A DNA stretch of 64,000 bases from Sinorhizobium fredii (lineage in GTDB: Bacteria > Pseudomonadota > Alphaproteobacteria > Rhizobiales > Rhizobiaceae): positions 13,501 through 77,500 of the forward strand of contig NZ_CP024307.1 in the NCBI RefSeq assembly GCF_002944405.1. Reading direction: 5' to 3'. The position numbers and the translations under genes are program-made. A model generated the notes under the pieces. The model was not told the origin of the DNA. It saw nothing but the letters and a program-made list of their open reading frames with translations, and did no database searches. Within the stretch, counting starts at the first letter, position 1. The number at the start of each line of letters is the position of its first letter. Below are positions 45,738-55,886 of the stretch, in pieces.

Positions 45738-46248
45738 CGGGGCAGAGGTCAGCTTCGAGCCGGTGGCCGAGCGCCACCTGCCGATGCTCCTTGCCTGGCT
45801 TTCGGAGCCGCATGTCCGACAATGGTGGGGCGACCCGGACGTGGAACTGGGACTGATCCGCGAGGGTTGCGCCACCGGAGAGGTCGACGGCTTCATCTTC
45901 CGCCTGAGCGGCGAACCGGCCGGTTACATTCAGTCCTGGACCCCCTCGCAATATGACGAGGAACCCTGGGCGAGGGACCTGTCGTCCGACACGCCCGGTG
46001 TCGATATCTTCATCGGCCCCCCTGAAATGACCGGCAAGGGCGTCGCGGCCCTCGCGCTTAAGGCCTTTGCCGGAAGACTGTTCGAAAAGGGCGCCGCCCG
46101 CATCGTCATCGATCCGGATGCCGGCAACCGCCGAGCGGTCAGAGCCTATGCGAAGGCCGGTTTCGTGCCCTTCGCCGAATGGATAGACGAGTCCGGTCGC
46201 ACCCTGCTGATGGAACTGACGCGGACCGAGTTTGAGAGGACTTCATGA
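45727..46248 (+). CDS. GNAT acetyltransferase, AAC(6')-like, between hslV and hslU
   Basis: 173 residues from ATG 45727, which overlaps the end of hslV by 11 bases; its own end overlaps hslU by four (ATGA). GNAT features: [13 protein letters not shown] with WWGDP near the N-terminus, [24 protein letters not shown] acetyl-CoA loop and [14 protein letters not shown]. It resembles aminoglycoside 6'-N-acetyltransferases and siderophore-type GNATs. The substrate is unknown; drug resistance should not be assumed. Placement inside hslVU suggests co-expression with the protease. Confidence 0.85.
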   Translation: MPTDGAEVSFEPVAERHLPMLLAWLSEPHVRQWWGDPDVELGLIREGCATGEVDGFIFRLSGEPAGYIQSWTPSQYDEEPWARDLSSDTPGVDIFIGPPEMTGKGVAALALKAFAGRLFEKGAARIVIDPDAGNRRAVRAYAKAGFVPFAEWIDESGRTLLMELTRTEFERTS

Positions 46249-47549
46249 CCAATTTTTCCCCGAGAGAGATCGTTTCCGAGCTCGACCGCTACATCATCGG
46301 CCAGAAGGACGCGAAGCGCGCCGTCGCCATTGCCTTGCGCAACCGCTGGCGCCGCCAGCAGCTCAGCGACGAGCTGCGCGACGAGGTCATGCCGAAGAAC
46401 ATCCTGATGATCGGCCCGACCGGCGTCGGCAAGACGGAAATTTCCCGCCGTCTCGCCAAGCTTGCCGGCGCGCCGTTCGTCAAGGTGGAGGCCACCAAGT
46501 TTACCGAGGTCGGCTATGTCGGGCGCGACGTGGAACAGATCGTCCGCGATCTCGTCGAGGTGGGCATCACGCTGGTGCGCGAGAAGAAGCGCACCGAAGT
46601 CAAGGCGAAGGCGCATCAGAACGCCGAGGAGCGCGTGCTCGACGCGCTGGTCGGCACGACGGCGTCGCCGGCGACCCGCGATTCCTTCCGCAAGAAGCTG
46701 AGGGCCAACGAGCTCGACGACAAGGAGATCGAGATCGACGTGGCCGAAACTGGCGCGCCGGGCGGCTTCGAGATCCCCGGCATGCCCGGCGCCAATATCG
46801 GCGTCTTGAACCTCTCCGAAATGTTCGGCAAGGCGCTCGGTGGCAGGACGAAGAAAATCAAGACGACGGTCAAGGATTCCTATGACTTTCTCGTCAACGA
46901 CGAATCCGACAAGCTGCTCGACAACGAGCAGATCCAGCGCGAGGCGATGGCGGCGGCGGAGAACGACGGCATTGTCTTCCTTGACGAGATCGACAAGATC
47001 GCCGCCCGCGACGGCGGCATGGGCGCCGGCGTCTCGCGCGAGGGCGTCCAGCGGGACCTGTTGCCGCTGGTCGAGGGTACGACGGTCGCGACGAAATACG
47101 GGCCGGTGAAGACCGATCACATCCTCTTCATCGCCTCCGGCGCCTTCCACGTGTCGAAGCCGTCGGACCTGCTGCCCGAGCTGCAGGGCCGCCTGCCGAT
47201 CCGGGTCGAACTGCGGGCGCTCACCAAGGAGGACTTCCGCCGCATTCTGACGGAGACCGAGGCGAGCCTCATCCGCCAATACAAGGCGCTGCTGGAGACC
47301 GAGGGCGTGGCGCTCGACTTCACCGAGGATGCAATCGACGCACTCGCCGAGGTCGCCGTGCAGCTCAACGCCAATGTCGAGAACATCGGCGCCCGGCGCC
47401 TGCAGACGGTGATGGAGCGCGTCCTCGACGAGATCTCCTTCAACGCGCCCGATCGCGGCGGCGACACGCTGATGATCGATGCCGACTATGTCCGCAAGCA
47501 TGTTGGAGATCTGGCCGCCAACACGGACCTGTCACGCTACATTCTGTGA
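46245..47549 (+). CDS. hslU: HslU ATPase subunit of the HslUV protease
   Basis: AAA+ unfoldase feeding substrates to HslV, 434 residues. Walker [10 protein letters not shown], Walker [12 protein letters not shown], the I-domain insertion (about 110-240), pore loop GYVGRDVE and the conserved C-terminal LSRYIL that docks into HslV. Terminator follows. Confidence 0.97.
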   Translation: MTNFSPREIVSELDRYIIGQKDAKRAVAIALRNRWRRQQLSDELRDEVMPKNILMIGPTGVGKTEISRRLAKLAGAPFVKVEATKFTEVGYVGRDVEQIVRDLVEVGITLVREKKRTEVKAKAHQNAEERVLDALVGTTASPATRDSFRKKLRANELDDKEIEIDVAETGAPGGFEIPGMPGANIGVLNLSEMFGKALGGRTKKIKTTVKDSYDFLVNDESDKLLDNEQIQREAMAAAENDGIVFLDEIDKIAARDGGMGAGVSREGVQRDLLPLVEGTTVATKYGPVKTDHILFIASGAFHVSKPSDLLPELQGRLPIRVELRALTKEDFRRILTETEASLIRQYKALLETEGVALDFTEDAIDALAEVAVQLNANVENIGARRLQTVMERVLDEISFNAPDRGGDTLMIDADYVRKHVGDLAANTDLSRYIL

Positions 47550-47597
47550 CGCCGGCGCTGCAGTCGCGCGCCAAATCGTGCCGATCACCGCCTTGTG

Positions 47598-47630
47598 GGG
47601 CGCCTGTCACTCGACAGGCGCCCTCATTTT
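47598..47630 (+). terminator. Rho-independent terminator after hslU
   Basis: Perfect 11-bp stem GGGCGCCTGTC / GACAGGCGCCC with ACTC loop, followed by TCATTTTAT, about 50 bases after the hslU stop. Confidence 0.85.
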
Positions 47631-47740
47631 ATCTAGAGCGATCAGTGATCGGTCGAAACGGGGCATGATTCCGACATGATTCTGCCCTAGTGGGCCGCGC
47701 CCGGACGAATCGGGACCCGAATTTCACAGGAAAATTGATC

Positions 47741-48691
47741 GTGCGTCTGACCGCCTGCCTGCTTCTTATCGCCCCGCTTTGCCTCTCCGCGGCGCAACCG
47801 GCTGCGGCCGAAATCCGCATGGTCCCGGAAGGCAACCGGCATGTAGAGCAGCCGCGGGTTCCCGGCGCTTCGCTTCGCCGCACCAAGGCAGGCCGGACCT
47901 CCTTCGACGCGAAGTACGAAAAGGTACGCGAACTGCTCGCCAATGACCGCAATCTCGTGGGGAAGATCAAGTCGACCGCCGCCGCCTATGGCATCGCACC
48001 GATCCACATGATCGGCGCCATCGTCGGCGAGCACACCTACAATGTCGATGCCTATGACCGACTGCAGGCCTATTACGTCAAGGCGGCCGCCTATGCCGGC
48101 AACAGCTTCCACTTCGGCTATGACGGCGAATCCGTCGATGAATTCGTAAAGCGTGCGCAGTTCGCCGACTGCGCCCGCGAGAAATCTTCCTATGCACTAT
48201 GGAGCTGCCGCGAGCGGGTGTGGGAGAAGGAGTTCCGCGGTCGCACCGTCGGCGGGCAGACCTTCCCGAACAACCGCTTCAGCGCCGTCTTCTTCCAGCC
48301 CTTTTTCGCCGGCCAGACCTTCGGCCTCGGCCAGATCAACCCGCTGACGGCCCTGATGCTGACCGACATGGTGTCGCGCGTCTCCCGTTATGATCGTCTC
48401 GATGAGAACAATGCCGGTGCCGTCTATGAGGCGATCATGGATCCGGACGTCTCGCTCGCCTATATGGCCGCTTCGATCCGCCATTCCATCGACGCTTACC
48501 GATCGATCGCCGGCATGGACATCTCCCACAATCCCGGCCTGACGGCGACGCTCTACAATGTCGGCAGCCCGGACGAGCGCGCCGCCGCGCTCGCGGCGAA
48601 GAATGCCGGCGGCGAGGTTCACTGGCCGGAAGAGAACTATTATGGCTGGCTGGTCAATGACAAGCTCGCCGAGCTCGAGGCCCTGCTCTGA
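47741..48691 (+). CDS. DUF1402 exported protein
   Basis: 316 residues from GTG 47741 (CAGGA upstream), which gives a clean signal peptide MRLTACLLLIAPLCLSAAQP with cleavage near AAA-E; a longer start would bury the signal. The mature protein matches DUF1402, with PIHMIGAIVGEHTYNVD, FGLGQINPLTALMLTD and NPGLTATLYNVGSPDERA. The E-H-T..FGLGQINPLTA..TLYNVG series is reminiscent of lysozyme-like/transglycosylase folds (catalytic Glu in GEHTYN, GQxN motif), but this is inference. Probably periplasmic. Confidence 0.78.
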   Translation: MRLTACLLLIAPLCLSAAQPAAAEIRMVPEGNRHVEQPRVPGASLRRTKAGRTSFDAKYEKVRELLANDRNLVGKIKSTAAAYGIAPIHMIGAIVGEHTYNVDAYDRLQAYYVKAAAYAGNSFHFGYDGESVDEFVKRAQFADCAREKSSYALWSCRERVWEKEFRGRTVGGQTFPNNRFSAVFFQPFFAGQTFGLGQINPLTALMLTDMVSRVSRYDRLDENNAGAVYEAIMDPDVSLAYMAASIRHSIDAYRSIAGMDISHNPGLTATLYNVGSPDERAAALAAKNAGGEVHWPEENYYGWLVNDKLAELEALL

Positions 48692-48788
48692 TCGCGGGCG
48701 AAAATTCCGCCAATTCCCGCCTGCTTCAGGTGAATCATCTTCTTGATTGCGCCGTAAAAACCTGAAACGTTAGGCCATCAGGAAAGGC

Positions 48789-50195
48789 ATGATCATGGAC
48801 ACGCGACCGGAGCCGTTCGAGCCGCCCGCGCCCGTCCCGCGCACTCACATTCCCTCGCGGCTGGAGATCATCCGCACGGTGCTGCGCAACCCGCTCGAGC
48901 TCTGGGGCGAGCCCTCCTATGCGCTCCCCTGGATCGAAACGAAGTTCATCAACCAGCGCACATTGATCGTCAACGATCCGGGTCTCATCCGCTACATTCT
49001 CGTCGAGAATGCTTCCAACTACGAAATGTCGAATGTCCGGCGGCTGATCCTCCGCCCCATCCTTCGCGATGGATTACTGACGGCGGAAGGCGAGGTGTGG
49101 AAACGGTCGCGCAAGGCGATGGCGCCGGTCTTCACGCCCCGCCATGCGAAGGGCTTTGCCGGCCAGATGCTGCGTGTCTCGGAGCATTTCGTCGGGCGCT
49201 ACGAGCGCGCCGCTTCCGACTCCTTCGCCACCAATGTCGCCGTCGACATGACGGAACTCACCTTCGAGATCCTCGCAGAGACGCTCTTCTCCGGCGAGAT
49301 CGCCGTCGAGAAGGAGGGGTTCGCCGCCAATGTCGAGGAACTGCTGCAGCGGATGGGCCGTGTCGATCCGATGGATCTTCTCGTGGCACCTCCATGGGTG
49401 CCGCGTCTCACCCGGATTGGCGGCCGGAAAGTGCTCGATCGCTTTCGCGGCGTCGTCGCCGCGACGATGGCAGAGCGCCGGCGGCTGATGGCGGCGGAGC
49501 CCGGCGCGGTTCCGAACGATTTCCTGACGCTGCTGCTGCAGCTCGAGGGTCCCGAGGGGCTTTCGACGTCCGAGATCGAGGACAACATCCTGACCTTCAT
49601 CGGCGCCGGCCACGAGACGACGGCCCGGGCGCTCGCCTGGTGCCTCTATTGCATTGCCAATATGCCGGCCTATCGCGAGACGATGGAAAGGGAGATCGAC
49701 GCGGTGCTGGCGACCGGCGCCGAGCCGGTCGAATGGCTCGAACGGATGCCGCATGTGCTCGCCGCCTTCGAGGAGGCGCTGCGCCTCTATCCACCGGCCC
49801 CCTCGATCAACCGGGCCGCGATCGAGGCGGACGAGTGGACCTCGCCGCAAGGCGAGCGCGTGCCGATCCGCAAGGGCATATCGGTGCTGATCATGCCGTG
49901 GACGCTGCATCGCCATGTGCTCTACTGGCAGAAGCCGCGCGCCTTCATGCCCGAGCGTTTCCTCCCCGAAAACCGCGACAAGATCAACCGCTTCCAGTAT
50001 CTCCCTTTCGGCGCCGGCCCGCGCATCTGCATCGGCGCGACCTTCGCCTTGCAGGAGGCAGTGATCGCCCTTGCGGTCCTGATGCACCGCTGCCGCTTCG
50101 ACCTGACCGAGTCGACCCATCCCTGGCCGGTGCAGAGGCTGACGACCCAGCCCAAAGGGGGTCTTCCGATGAAGGTATCGGTGCGGGAGAGGTAA
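48789..50195 (+). CDS. Cytochrome P450
   Basis: 468-residue soluble haem monooxygenase. I-helix motif GAGHETTAR, ExxR in FEEALRLYPPAP, PERFLPE meander and the haem loop FGAGPRICIGATFA with thiolate Cys414. ATG 48789 is preceded by AGGAAAGG. No ferredoxin or ferredoxin reductase gene is adjacent, so electron partners are encoded elsewhere; class and substrate are unknown. The P450 lies between conserved genes with no sign of recent transfer. Confidence 0.9.
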   Translation: MIMDTRPEPFEPPAPVPRTHIPSRLEIIRTVLRNPLELWGEPSYALPWIETKFINQRTLIVNDPGLIRYILVENASNYEMSNVRRLILRPILRDGLLTAEGEVWKRSRKAMAPVFTPRHAKGFAGQMLRVSEHFVGRYERAASDSFATNVAVDMTELTFEILAETLFSGEIAVEKEGFAANVEELLQRMGRVDPMDLLVAPPWVPRLTRIGGRKVLDRFRGVVAATMAERRRLMAAEPGAVPNDFLTLLLQLEGPEGLSTSEIEDNILTFIGAGHETTARALAWCLYCIANMPAYRETMEREIDAVLATGAEPVEWLERMPHVLAAFEEALRLYPPAPSINRAAIEADEWTSPQGERVPIRKGISVLIMPWTLHRHVLYWQKPRAFMPERFLPENRDKINRFQYLPFGAGPRICIGATFALQEAVIALAVLMHRCRFDLTESTHPWPVQRLTTQPKGGLPMKVSVRER

Positions 50196-50216
50196 AATCT
50201 CTGCGTCATGCCGGGA

Positions 50217-50414
50217 GACGCACCCCCTCTGCCCTGCGGGGCATCTCCCCCACTAGATCGGCAAGCGGCAATGTCTCGTGCCACCAATCCTGCTGAGCGC
50301 GACCAATTCAGCGAGTTCGGCGCTCGCGAGCTCGCTGTCGGGCAGCGCGTTTGCATCTGGCTAATCTCCCTCCTTCTGGGGGAGATGCCCGGCAGGGCAG
50401 AGGGGGGTAGCGTC
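50217..50414. repeat. Long RIME-like inverted repeat after the P450 gene
   Basis: Two long complementary arms, about 50217-50252 and 50376-50414 (CCCCTCTGCCCTGCGGGGCA against TGCCCGGCAGGGCAGAGGGG), separated by about 120 bases with a smaller CGAGCTCGCGAGC-type stem inside. Most of the 369-bp gap before the next gene is this element; the remainder (50415-50564) shows no recognisable motif apart from the start region of the following gene. Confidence 0.75.
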
Positions 50415-50564
50415 ACCCGCCTTCGCTGCTAACTGTATTCTGCACTGATCCGACGCGCAAAGGTCGCCGCCACACGATGGTCTTTCGCCGAATTATGCCC
50501 TATCACCAAGCGATCCCTTCCCATCCGGGCCTCGCCCGATTTCCAACACCGGACTGAGCAGACC

Positions 50565-52574
50565 TTGACCTCGCATCTTCTTCTCGGCATCGACACCGGC
50601 GGCACCTATACCGACGCGGTCCTTTTCAGCGAAGCGGCCGGTGTCGTCGCCAAGGCCAAGGCCCTGACGACGCGGCACGATCTTGCCGAAGGCATTTCCG
50701 GGGCGGTGGAAGCCGTCCTGGAGAAGGCCAAGGTTCCGGTCTCCGTCATCAGCCTCGTCTCGCTGTCGACGACGCTCGCCACCAACGCTCTCGTCGAGGG
50801 CCAGGGCGGCCGCGCCGGGCTGGTGATGATCGGCTTCGGGTCCGAGGACCTGAAGCGTGACGGCCTGCAGGAGGCGCTGGGCTCGGATCCGGTGATATTT
50901 CTTCCGGGTGGCCACAACGTCCACGGCGGCGAGACGCCGCTCGACATGAGCACGCTCGACGAGGCGCTGCCAAGGCTTGCCACGGAAGTATCGTCCTTCG
51001 CGATCGCCGGTTATTTCGCCGTGCGCAACCCGGACCACGAGAAACGCGTGCGCGAGCGCATCCGCGAAGTCTCGCACCTGCCGGTCACCTGCAGCCATGA
51101 ACTCTCTTCCAAGCTCGGCGGTCCGCGCCGGGCGCTGACGACGCTTCTCAATGCCCGGCTGGTTTCGATGATCGACCGCCTGGTCGGCTCTTGCGAAGAT
51201 TTCCTGAAGGCGCGCGGCATCGACGTGCCGATGATGGTGGTGCGCGGCGACGGCGCGCTGATCTCGGCCGCCGAGGCGCGGCTGCGGCCGATCGAGACGA
51301 TCCTCTCCGGGCCGGCCGCCAGCCTGGTCGGCGCACGTTATCTCACGGGGCTGGAAAATGCCGTCGTCTCCGATATCGGCGGCACGACGACGGATGTCGC
51401 CGTCCTCGATGCCGGCCGCCCGCGGCTCGATGCGGATGGCGCCGTCGTCGGCGGCTTCCGCACCATGGTCGAGGCGGTCGCGATGCGCACCTACGGCCTC
51501 GGCGGCGATTCGGAGGTGAAGATCAACGATCGCGGCCTCAAGGCGAAGATCGATCTTGGGCCCCGCCGCTTCCTGCCCTTGAGCCTTGCGGCGGCGCTGC
51601 ATGGCGATGCGGTCATTTCCGTGCTCGACAAGCATTTGCGTGCCACTCATGCCGGTCGCCACGACGGCCGCCTTGCGGTCCGAACCGGCCTGCCCGACCA
51701 TCTCGCAAGCGGCCTGCAGCCGCAGGAGCAGGCGCTCTACGACCGGATCGGCACGGTGCCGGTGGCGCTTGCCGAATTGATCCTCAGCACGCCGCAGAAG
51801 GCGACGCTCGACCGGCTTGTCGCCCGCGGGCTGGTGCATATCTGCGCGCTCACGCCGTCCGACGCGATGCACGTGCTCGGTCGCCAGTCGCAGTGGAACA
51901 GCGAGGCCGCGCTGCTCGGCTTGAAGATCGCCGCCCGCACCAAGGACGGCTCGGGCCAGCCGATTGCCGGCTCCGCCGAGATGCTGGCGCAAATGATCGT
52001 CGACCGGCTGACGCGGCAGTCCTCGGAAGTGATTCTCCAGGCCTGCCTGCATGAGGACGGCGCCGGCGCCATCGATCCGGCCGCTTCGCTTGCCGTCGAC
52101 CGGGCATTGAAGCGCAAGCCCGGTATCGTCCGCTTCTCGCTCGGCCTCGACCGGCCGCTCGTCGGCCTTGGAGCCTCGGCGCCGGTCTATTATCCGGCGA
52201 TCGCCGCGATGCTGGCGACGGAAGCGGCAATCCCGGCGGAGGCGGATGTCGCCAATGCCGTCGGCGCCGTCGTCGGCCAGGTGCGCGCCACTGTTACCGT
52301 CTTCGTCACGACACCCGAGGAGGGTATCTTCATCGTCAACGGCGCCGGCGCGAGCGAGCGCTTCCTCGACCAGGAGGCGGCCTTCGGTGCCGCCCGCCGC
52401 CGCGCCGAGGTGATGGCGCTGCAGACGGCACGCGCCAACGGCGCGGAGGAACCTGCCGCGACGAGTTGGGAAGAGATCGATGCACCGGAGGTAGAGGGCG
52501 GGCGCAAGCTGGTCGAGGCGCGCTTCATCGCTTCGGCAAGCGGCAGGCCGCGCATCGCACATAGAGCGGGATGA
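50565..52574 (+). CDS. Hydantoinase/oxoprolinase family protein (HyuA-type)
   Basis: 669 residues with an actin-like ATPase fold: Hydant_A_N (LLLGIDTGGTYTDAVLF, LVSLSTTLATNALVEG) and Hydantoinase_A (LSGPAASLVGARYL, VSDIGGTTTDVAVL). Family members open hydantoins or 5-oxoproline in an ATP-dependent way, normally with a HyuB partner. No HyuB gene is adjacent, so the activity is uncertain. TTG start at 50565 gives the conserved N-terminus; a ribosome site is not obvious. The last third is divergent from HyuA. Confidence 0.82.
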   Translation: MTSHLLLGIDTGGTYTDAVLFSEAAGVVAKAKALTTRHDLAEGISGAVEAVLEKAKVPVSVISLVSLSTTLATNALVEGQGGRAGLVMIGFGSEDLKRDGLQEALGSDPVIFLPGGHNVHGGETPLDMSTLDEALPRLATEVSSFAIAGYFAVRNPDHEKRVRERIREVSHLPVTCSHELSSKLGGPRRALTTLLNARLVSMIDRLVGSCEDFLKARGIDVPMMVVRGDGALISAAEARLRPIETILSGPAASLVGARYLTGLENAVVSDIGGTTTDVAVLDAGRPRLDADGAVVGGFRTMVEAVAMRTYGLGGDSEVKINDRGLKAKIDLGPRRFLPLSLAAALHGDAVISVLDKHLRATHAGRHDGRLAVRTGLPDHLASGLQPQEQALYDRIGTVPVALAELILSTPQKATLDRLVARGLVHICALTPSDAMHVLGRQSQWNSEAALLGLKIAARTKDGSGQPIAGSAEMLAQMIVDRLTRQSSEVILQACLHEDGAGAIDPAASLAVDRALKRKPGIVRFSLGLDRPLVGLGASAPVYYPAIAAMLATEAAIPAEADVANAVGAVVGQVRATVTVFVTTPEEGIFIVNGAGASERFLDQEAAFGAARRRAEVMALQTARANGAEEPAATSWEEIDAPEVEGGRKLVEARFIASASGRPRIAHRAG

Positions 52575-52796
52575 GGAAAAGTGTGTGCGGTTTTCCGCCC
52601 GCATCCCCCGCCTCAATTCAACTATTTTTTCCGATTTGGAAATAATTCTTCGCATCCTTGCCGAATTGACAGGGAGCCCATTGATGAGAGACTGTCCGCG
52701 CGCGTGAGCGGATGGGAAAAGCTGAATTTGCTTTTCCGCATGCATCCCGCTCCTATCTATTTGAACTCGGGCATAGAGTGATTCAGGAGCTGCCGC

Positions 52797-54974
52797 ATGG
52801 ACCGCATTGAGAAACATGATCTGAAGATCGATGCGGGCCTCCACCGCTTTCTGGTCGATGAGGCGATGCCGGGGACCGGTGTCGATCCTGACCGTTTCTT
52901 CGCCGCCCTGTCGGCTCTCGTGCATGATCTCGCGCCGAAGAACCGCGCCCTTCTCGCGCGGCGTGACGAACTCCAGGCGAAGCTCGATGCCTGGTATCGC
53001 GAGCATGGCGCGCCGGTCAATATGGAGGCCTACCAGAACTTCCTCAAAGAGATCGGCTATCTCCTGCCGGAGGGACCGGATTTCTCCGTCTCGACTGCCA
53101 ATGTCGATGCCGAGATCGCGACCATTGCCGGTCCGCAGCTCGTCGTGCCGGTGATGAATGCCCGCTATGCGCTGAACGCCGCCAATGCGCGCTGGGGCTC
53201 GCTCTATGACGCACTTTACGGCACCGACGCCATTGCCGAAACGGACGGGGCCGAGCGCGGCAAGGGCTATAATCCGGCGCGCGGTGCCAAGGTCATCGCC
53301 TGGGCCCGGGACTTTCTCGATGCGAGCGCGCCGCTCGCGACAGGCCGCTGGAGCGACGTCGCCGCGCTTGCGGTCGACGGGTCGACTCTCTCGCTGACCT
53401 TGACGACCGGCGTCCGGACGACGCTTCGCAATACGGCGCAGTTCGCCGGCTATTCCGGCACCGCAGCGGCGCCCTCCGAGATCGCTCTCACCCAGAACAA
53501 TCTGCACATCGTCATCGCCGTCGATGCGAAGACGCCGATCGGCCAGACCGATGCGGCCGGGATTTCCGACATCATCCTCGAATCGGCGATCACCACGATC
53601 ATGGATTGCGAGGATTCGGTCGCCGCCGTCGACGCCGAGGACAAGGTCGTCGTCTATCGCAACTGGCTCGGGCTGATGAAGGGCGACCTCGAGGAAGAGG
53701 TCGCCAAGGGCGACCGGACCTTCACCCGGACACTGAACGCCGACCGCGTCTTCACCGCGCCGGATGGGGCAACGCTGACGCTGCCGGGCCGTTCGCTGAT
53801 GCTGGTGCGCAATGTCGGGCATCTGATGACCAACCCGGCGATCCTCGACCAGGACGGCCGCGAGGTGCCCGAAGGCCTGATGGACGCCATGGTGACGGCA
53901 CTGATCGCGCTGCACGACATCGGCCCGAATGGCCGGCGGGCAAACTCGCCCTCGGGCTCCATGTATGTGGTCAAGCCGAAGATGCATGGGCCCGAGGAAG
54001 TGGCGTTCGCCTGCGAGATTTTTTCGCGCGTCGAGGCCGCACTTGGGCTTCCGGAAAACACGATCAAGATGGGGATCATGGACGAGGAACGACGCACCAC
54101 CGTCAACCTCAAGGAATGCATCCGCGCCGCCCGCGCGCGCGTCGTCTTCATCAACACCGGGTTCCTCGACCGCACCGGGGACGAGATCCACACCTCCATG
54201 GAGGCCGGGCCGATGATCCGCAAGGGCGACATGAAGCAGGCCGCCTGGATCGGCGCCTACGAGAACTGGAACGTCGATATCGGCCTCGACTGCGGGCTTT
54301 CCGGACGTGCCCAGATCGGCAAGGGCATGTGGGCGATGCCCGACCTGATGGCGGCGATGCTCGAGCAGAAGATCGCCCATCCGAAGGCCGGCGCCAACAC
54401 CGCCTGGGTTCCCTCGCCGACGGCGGCGACGCTGCATGCAACGCATTATCACCGCGTCAACGTCGCCGAGGTCCAGGCAGGTCTGAAAAGCCGGCCGCGG
54501 GCCAAGCTCGCGGATATTCTCTCGGTGCCCGTGGCGGGACGGCCGAACTGGACGGAAGAGGAAATCCAGCGCGAACTCGACAACAACGCCCAGGGGATTC
54601 TCGGCTATGTCGTGCGCTGGGTCGACCAGGGAGTCGGCTGTTCGAAAGTTCCCGACATCAACAATGTCGGTCTGATGGAAGACCGCGCGACGCTGCGCAT
54701 CTCGGCGCAGCACATGGCCAACTGGCTGCACCACGGCGTCGTCAGCGAGGCGCAGATCGTCGAAACCATGAAGCGTATGGCGGAAATCGTCGACCGGCAG
54801 AATGCCGGCGATCCGAACTTTCACCCGATGGCCGGCCGATTCGACGATTCGATTGCCTTCCAGGCGGCGCTGGACCTGGTGCTCCAGGGCCGGGAACAGC
54901 CGAACGGCTACACCGAACCGGTGCTGCATCGCCGGCGGCTGGAGTTGAAGGCGAAGCAGGCGGCACAGCGATAG
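52797..54974 (+). CDS. glcB: Malate synthase G
   Basis: Condenses glyoxylate with acetyl-CoA to malate in the glyoxylate bypass and glycolate use. 725 residues, the G isoform length. Landmarks: [58 protein letters not shown] [19 protein letters not shown], and the catalytic aspartate region near [11 protein letters not shown]. 222 bp separate it from the hydantoinase gene; that gap carries no clear motif beyond AT-rich stretches (52620-52660) that could hold its promoter. Monocistronic, with a terminator downstream. Confidence 0.96.
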   Translation: MDRIEKHDLKIDAGLHRFLVDEAMPGTGVDPDRFFAALSALVHDLAPKNRALLARRDELQAKLDAWYREHGAPVNMEAYQNFLKEIGYLLPEGPDFSVSTANVDAEIATIAGPQLVVPVMNARYALNAANARWGSLYDALYGTDAIAETDGAERGKGYNPARGAKVIAWARDFLDASAPLATGRWSDVAALAVDGSTLSLTLTTGVRTTLRNTAQFAGYSGTAAAPSEIALTQNNLHIVIAVDAKTPIGQTDAAGISDIILESAITTIMDCEDSVAAVDAEDKVVVYRNWLGLMKGDLEEEVAKGDRTFTRTLNADRVFTAPDGATLTLPGRSLMLVRNVGHLMTNPAILDQDGREVPEGLMDAMVTALIALHDIGPNGRRANSPSGSMYVVKPKMHGPEEVAFACEIFSRVEAALGLPENTIKMGIMDEERRTTVNLKECIRAARARVVFINTGFLDRTGDEIHTSMEAGPMIRKGDMKQAAWIGAYENWNVDIGLDCGLSGRAQIGKGMWAMPDLMAAMLEQKIAHPKAGANTAWVPSPTAATLHATHYHRVNVAEVQAGLKSRPRAKLADILSVPVAGRPNWTEEEIQRELDNNAQGILGYVVRWVDQGVGCSKVPDINNVGLMEDRATLRISAQHMANWLHHGVVSEAQIVETMKRMAEIVDRQNAGDPNFHPMAGRFDDSIAFQAALDLVLQGREQPNGYTEPVLHRRRLELKAKQAAQR

Positions 54975-54980
54975 CAAAAC

Positions 54981-55012
54981 GAAAGGGCCGCCGGCATCAA
55001 CCGGCGGCCCTT
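54981..55012. terminator. Bidirectional terminator between glcB and the L,D-transpeptidase gene
   Basis: 13-bp perfect stem AAAGGGCCGCCGG / CCGGCGGCCCTTT with a six-base loop, followed by GTTT on the plus strand and CGTTTTGC on the minus strand. It lies between two convergent genes and can serve both. Confidence 0.85.
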
Positions 55013-55040
55013 TGTTTAAGCTCTCGCTCGTTTCCAGCCG

Positions 55041-55715
55041 TTACTGCTGCACGACGACGCGTGCACTCCGCCCGGGACGGACCCGCGAGTAAAGATCGAT
55101 GATGTCCTGGTTCATCAGGCGGATGCAGCCAGAGGAGGCTGCGGTGCCGATCGAGGCCCATTCCGGCGTGCCGTGCAGGCGGAAGAGCGTGTCCCTGCCT
55201 TCCTCGTTGAAGAGATAGAGGGCGCGGGCGCCGAGCGGATTGGTGATGCCGGGGCCCATGCCCTCTTCGACATATTTGGCGACTTCCGGCTTGCGCTCGG
55301 CCATTTCCTTCGGCGGGTGCCAGGTCGGCCATTCCTGTTTCCAGGCGACATAGGCCTCGCCTTCCCAGGCAAAACCGGCCTTGCCGACACCTATGCCGTA
55401 GCGCACCGCCTTGCCACCCGGCAGCACGTAGTAGAGGAAGCGGTTCGGTGTGTTGACGACGATGGTTCCCGGCCGCTCCTTGGTGTCGTAATCGACGATC
55501 TGGCGGTGGAAGCGCTCGTCAAGGCGCTTGATCGGAATGGCCGGCAAGGGATAGCCGTGGTCCTCGACGGCGCCGTAATTGCCGGTAAAGATCTGATTTG
55601 TCGCGACCTTCTGGCCCTCGGGAGCAGAGCCTGCGGTGGACGTCGTTTGCGAGCAGCCGGCGATGAAGACGGTCGCCGCCAGACTGCACAAAAGGAGAGC
55701 GTTGCGGAAGCGCAT
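55041..55715 (-). CDS. L,D-transpeptidase (YkuD) lipoprotein
   Basis: Peptidoglycan cross-linking or lipoprotein-anchoring enzyme, 224 residues. Lipoprotein signal MRFRNALLLCSLAATVFIAG with lipobox cysteine Cys21. The YkuD catalytic motif is RLHGTPEWASIG then SSGCIRLMNQD with nucleophile Cys197. It acts in the periplasm or at the outer membrane. Convergent with glcB. Confidence 0.92.
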   Translation of the reverse strand: MRFRNALLLCSLAATVFIAGCSQTTSTAGSAPEGQKVATNQIFTGNYGAVEDHGYPLPAIPIKRLDERFHRQIVDYDTKERPGTIVVNTPNRFLYYVLPGGKAVRYGIGVGKAGFAWEGEAYVAWKQEWPTWHPPKEMAERKPEVAKYVEEGMGPGITNPLGARALYLFNEEGRDTLFRLHGTPEWASIGTAASSGCIRLMNQDIIDLYSRVRPGRSARVVVQQ

Positions 55716-55886
55716 GGGGGTCTCGTAAAAGGGAATCAGGAAATCGGGGGGAGGTGCCCGGCCGCCAGCTTATTTGCGATTGCCGTGCATGGCGCAATAG
55801 ATCGCGCCGCCGCAATTCGGCCGAAATGTGCAAATTCCGTGACGATGGTTTTTTTGCAACAAGGGGAAGAGAGGTCGGGATAGCCG

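Noticed and set aside
50493..54977. A 1494-codon open frame on the minus strand across the hydantoinase and glcB genes
   Set aside because: It lies antisense to two clearly conserved genes and its translation is Arg/Asp/Gly-rich with no family motif; typical GC-rich shadow frame.
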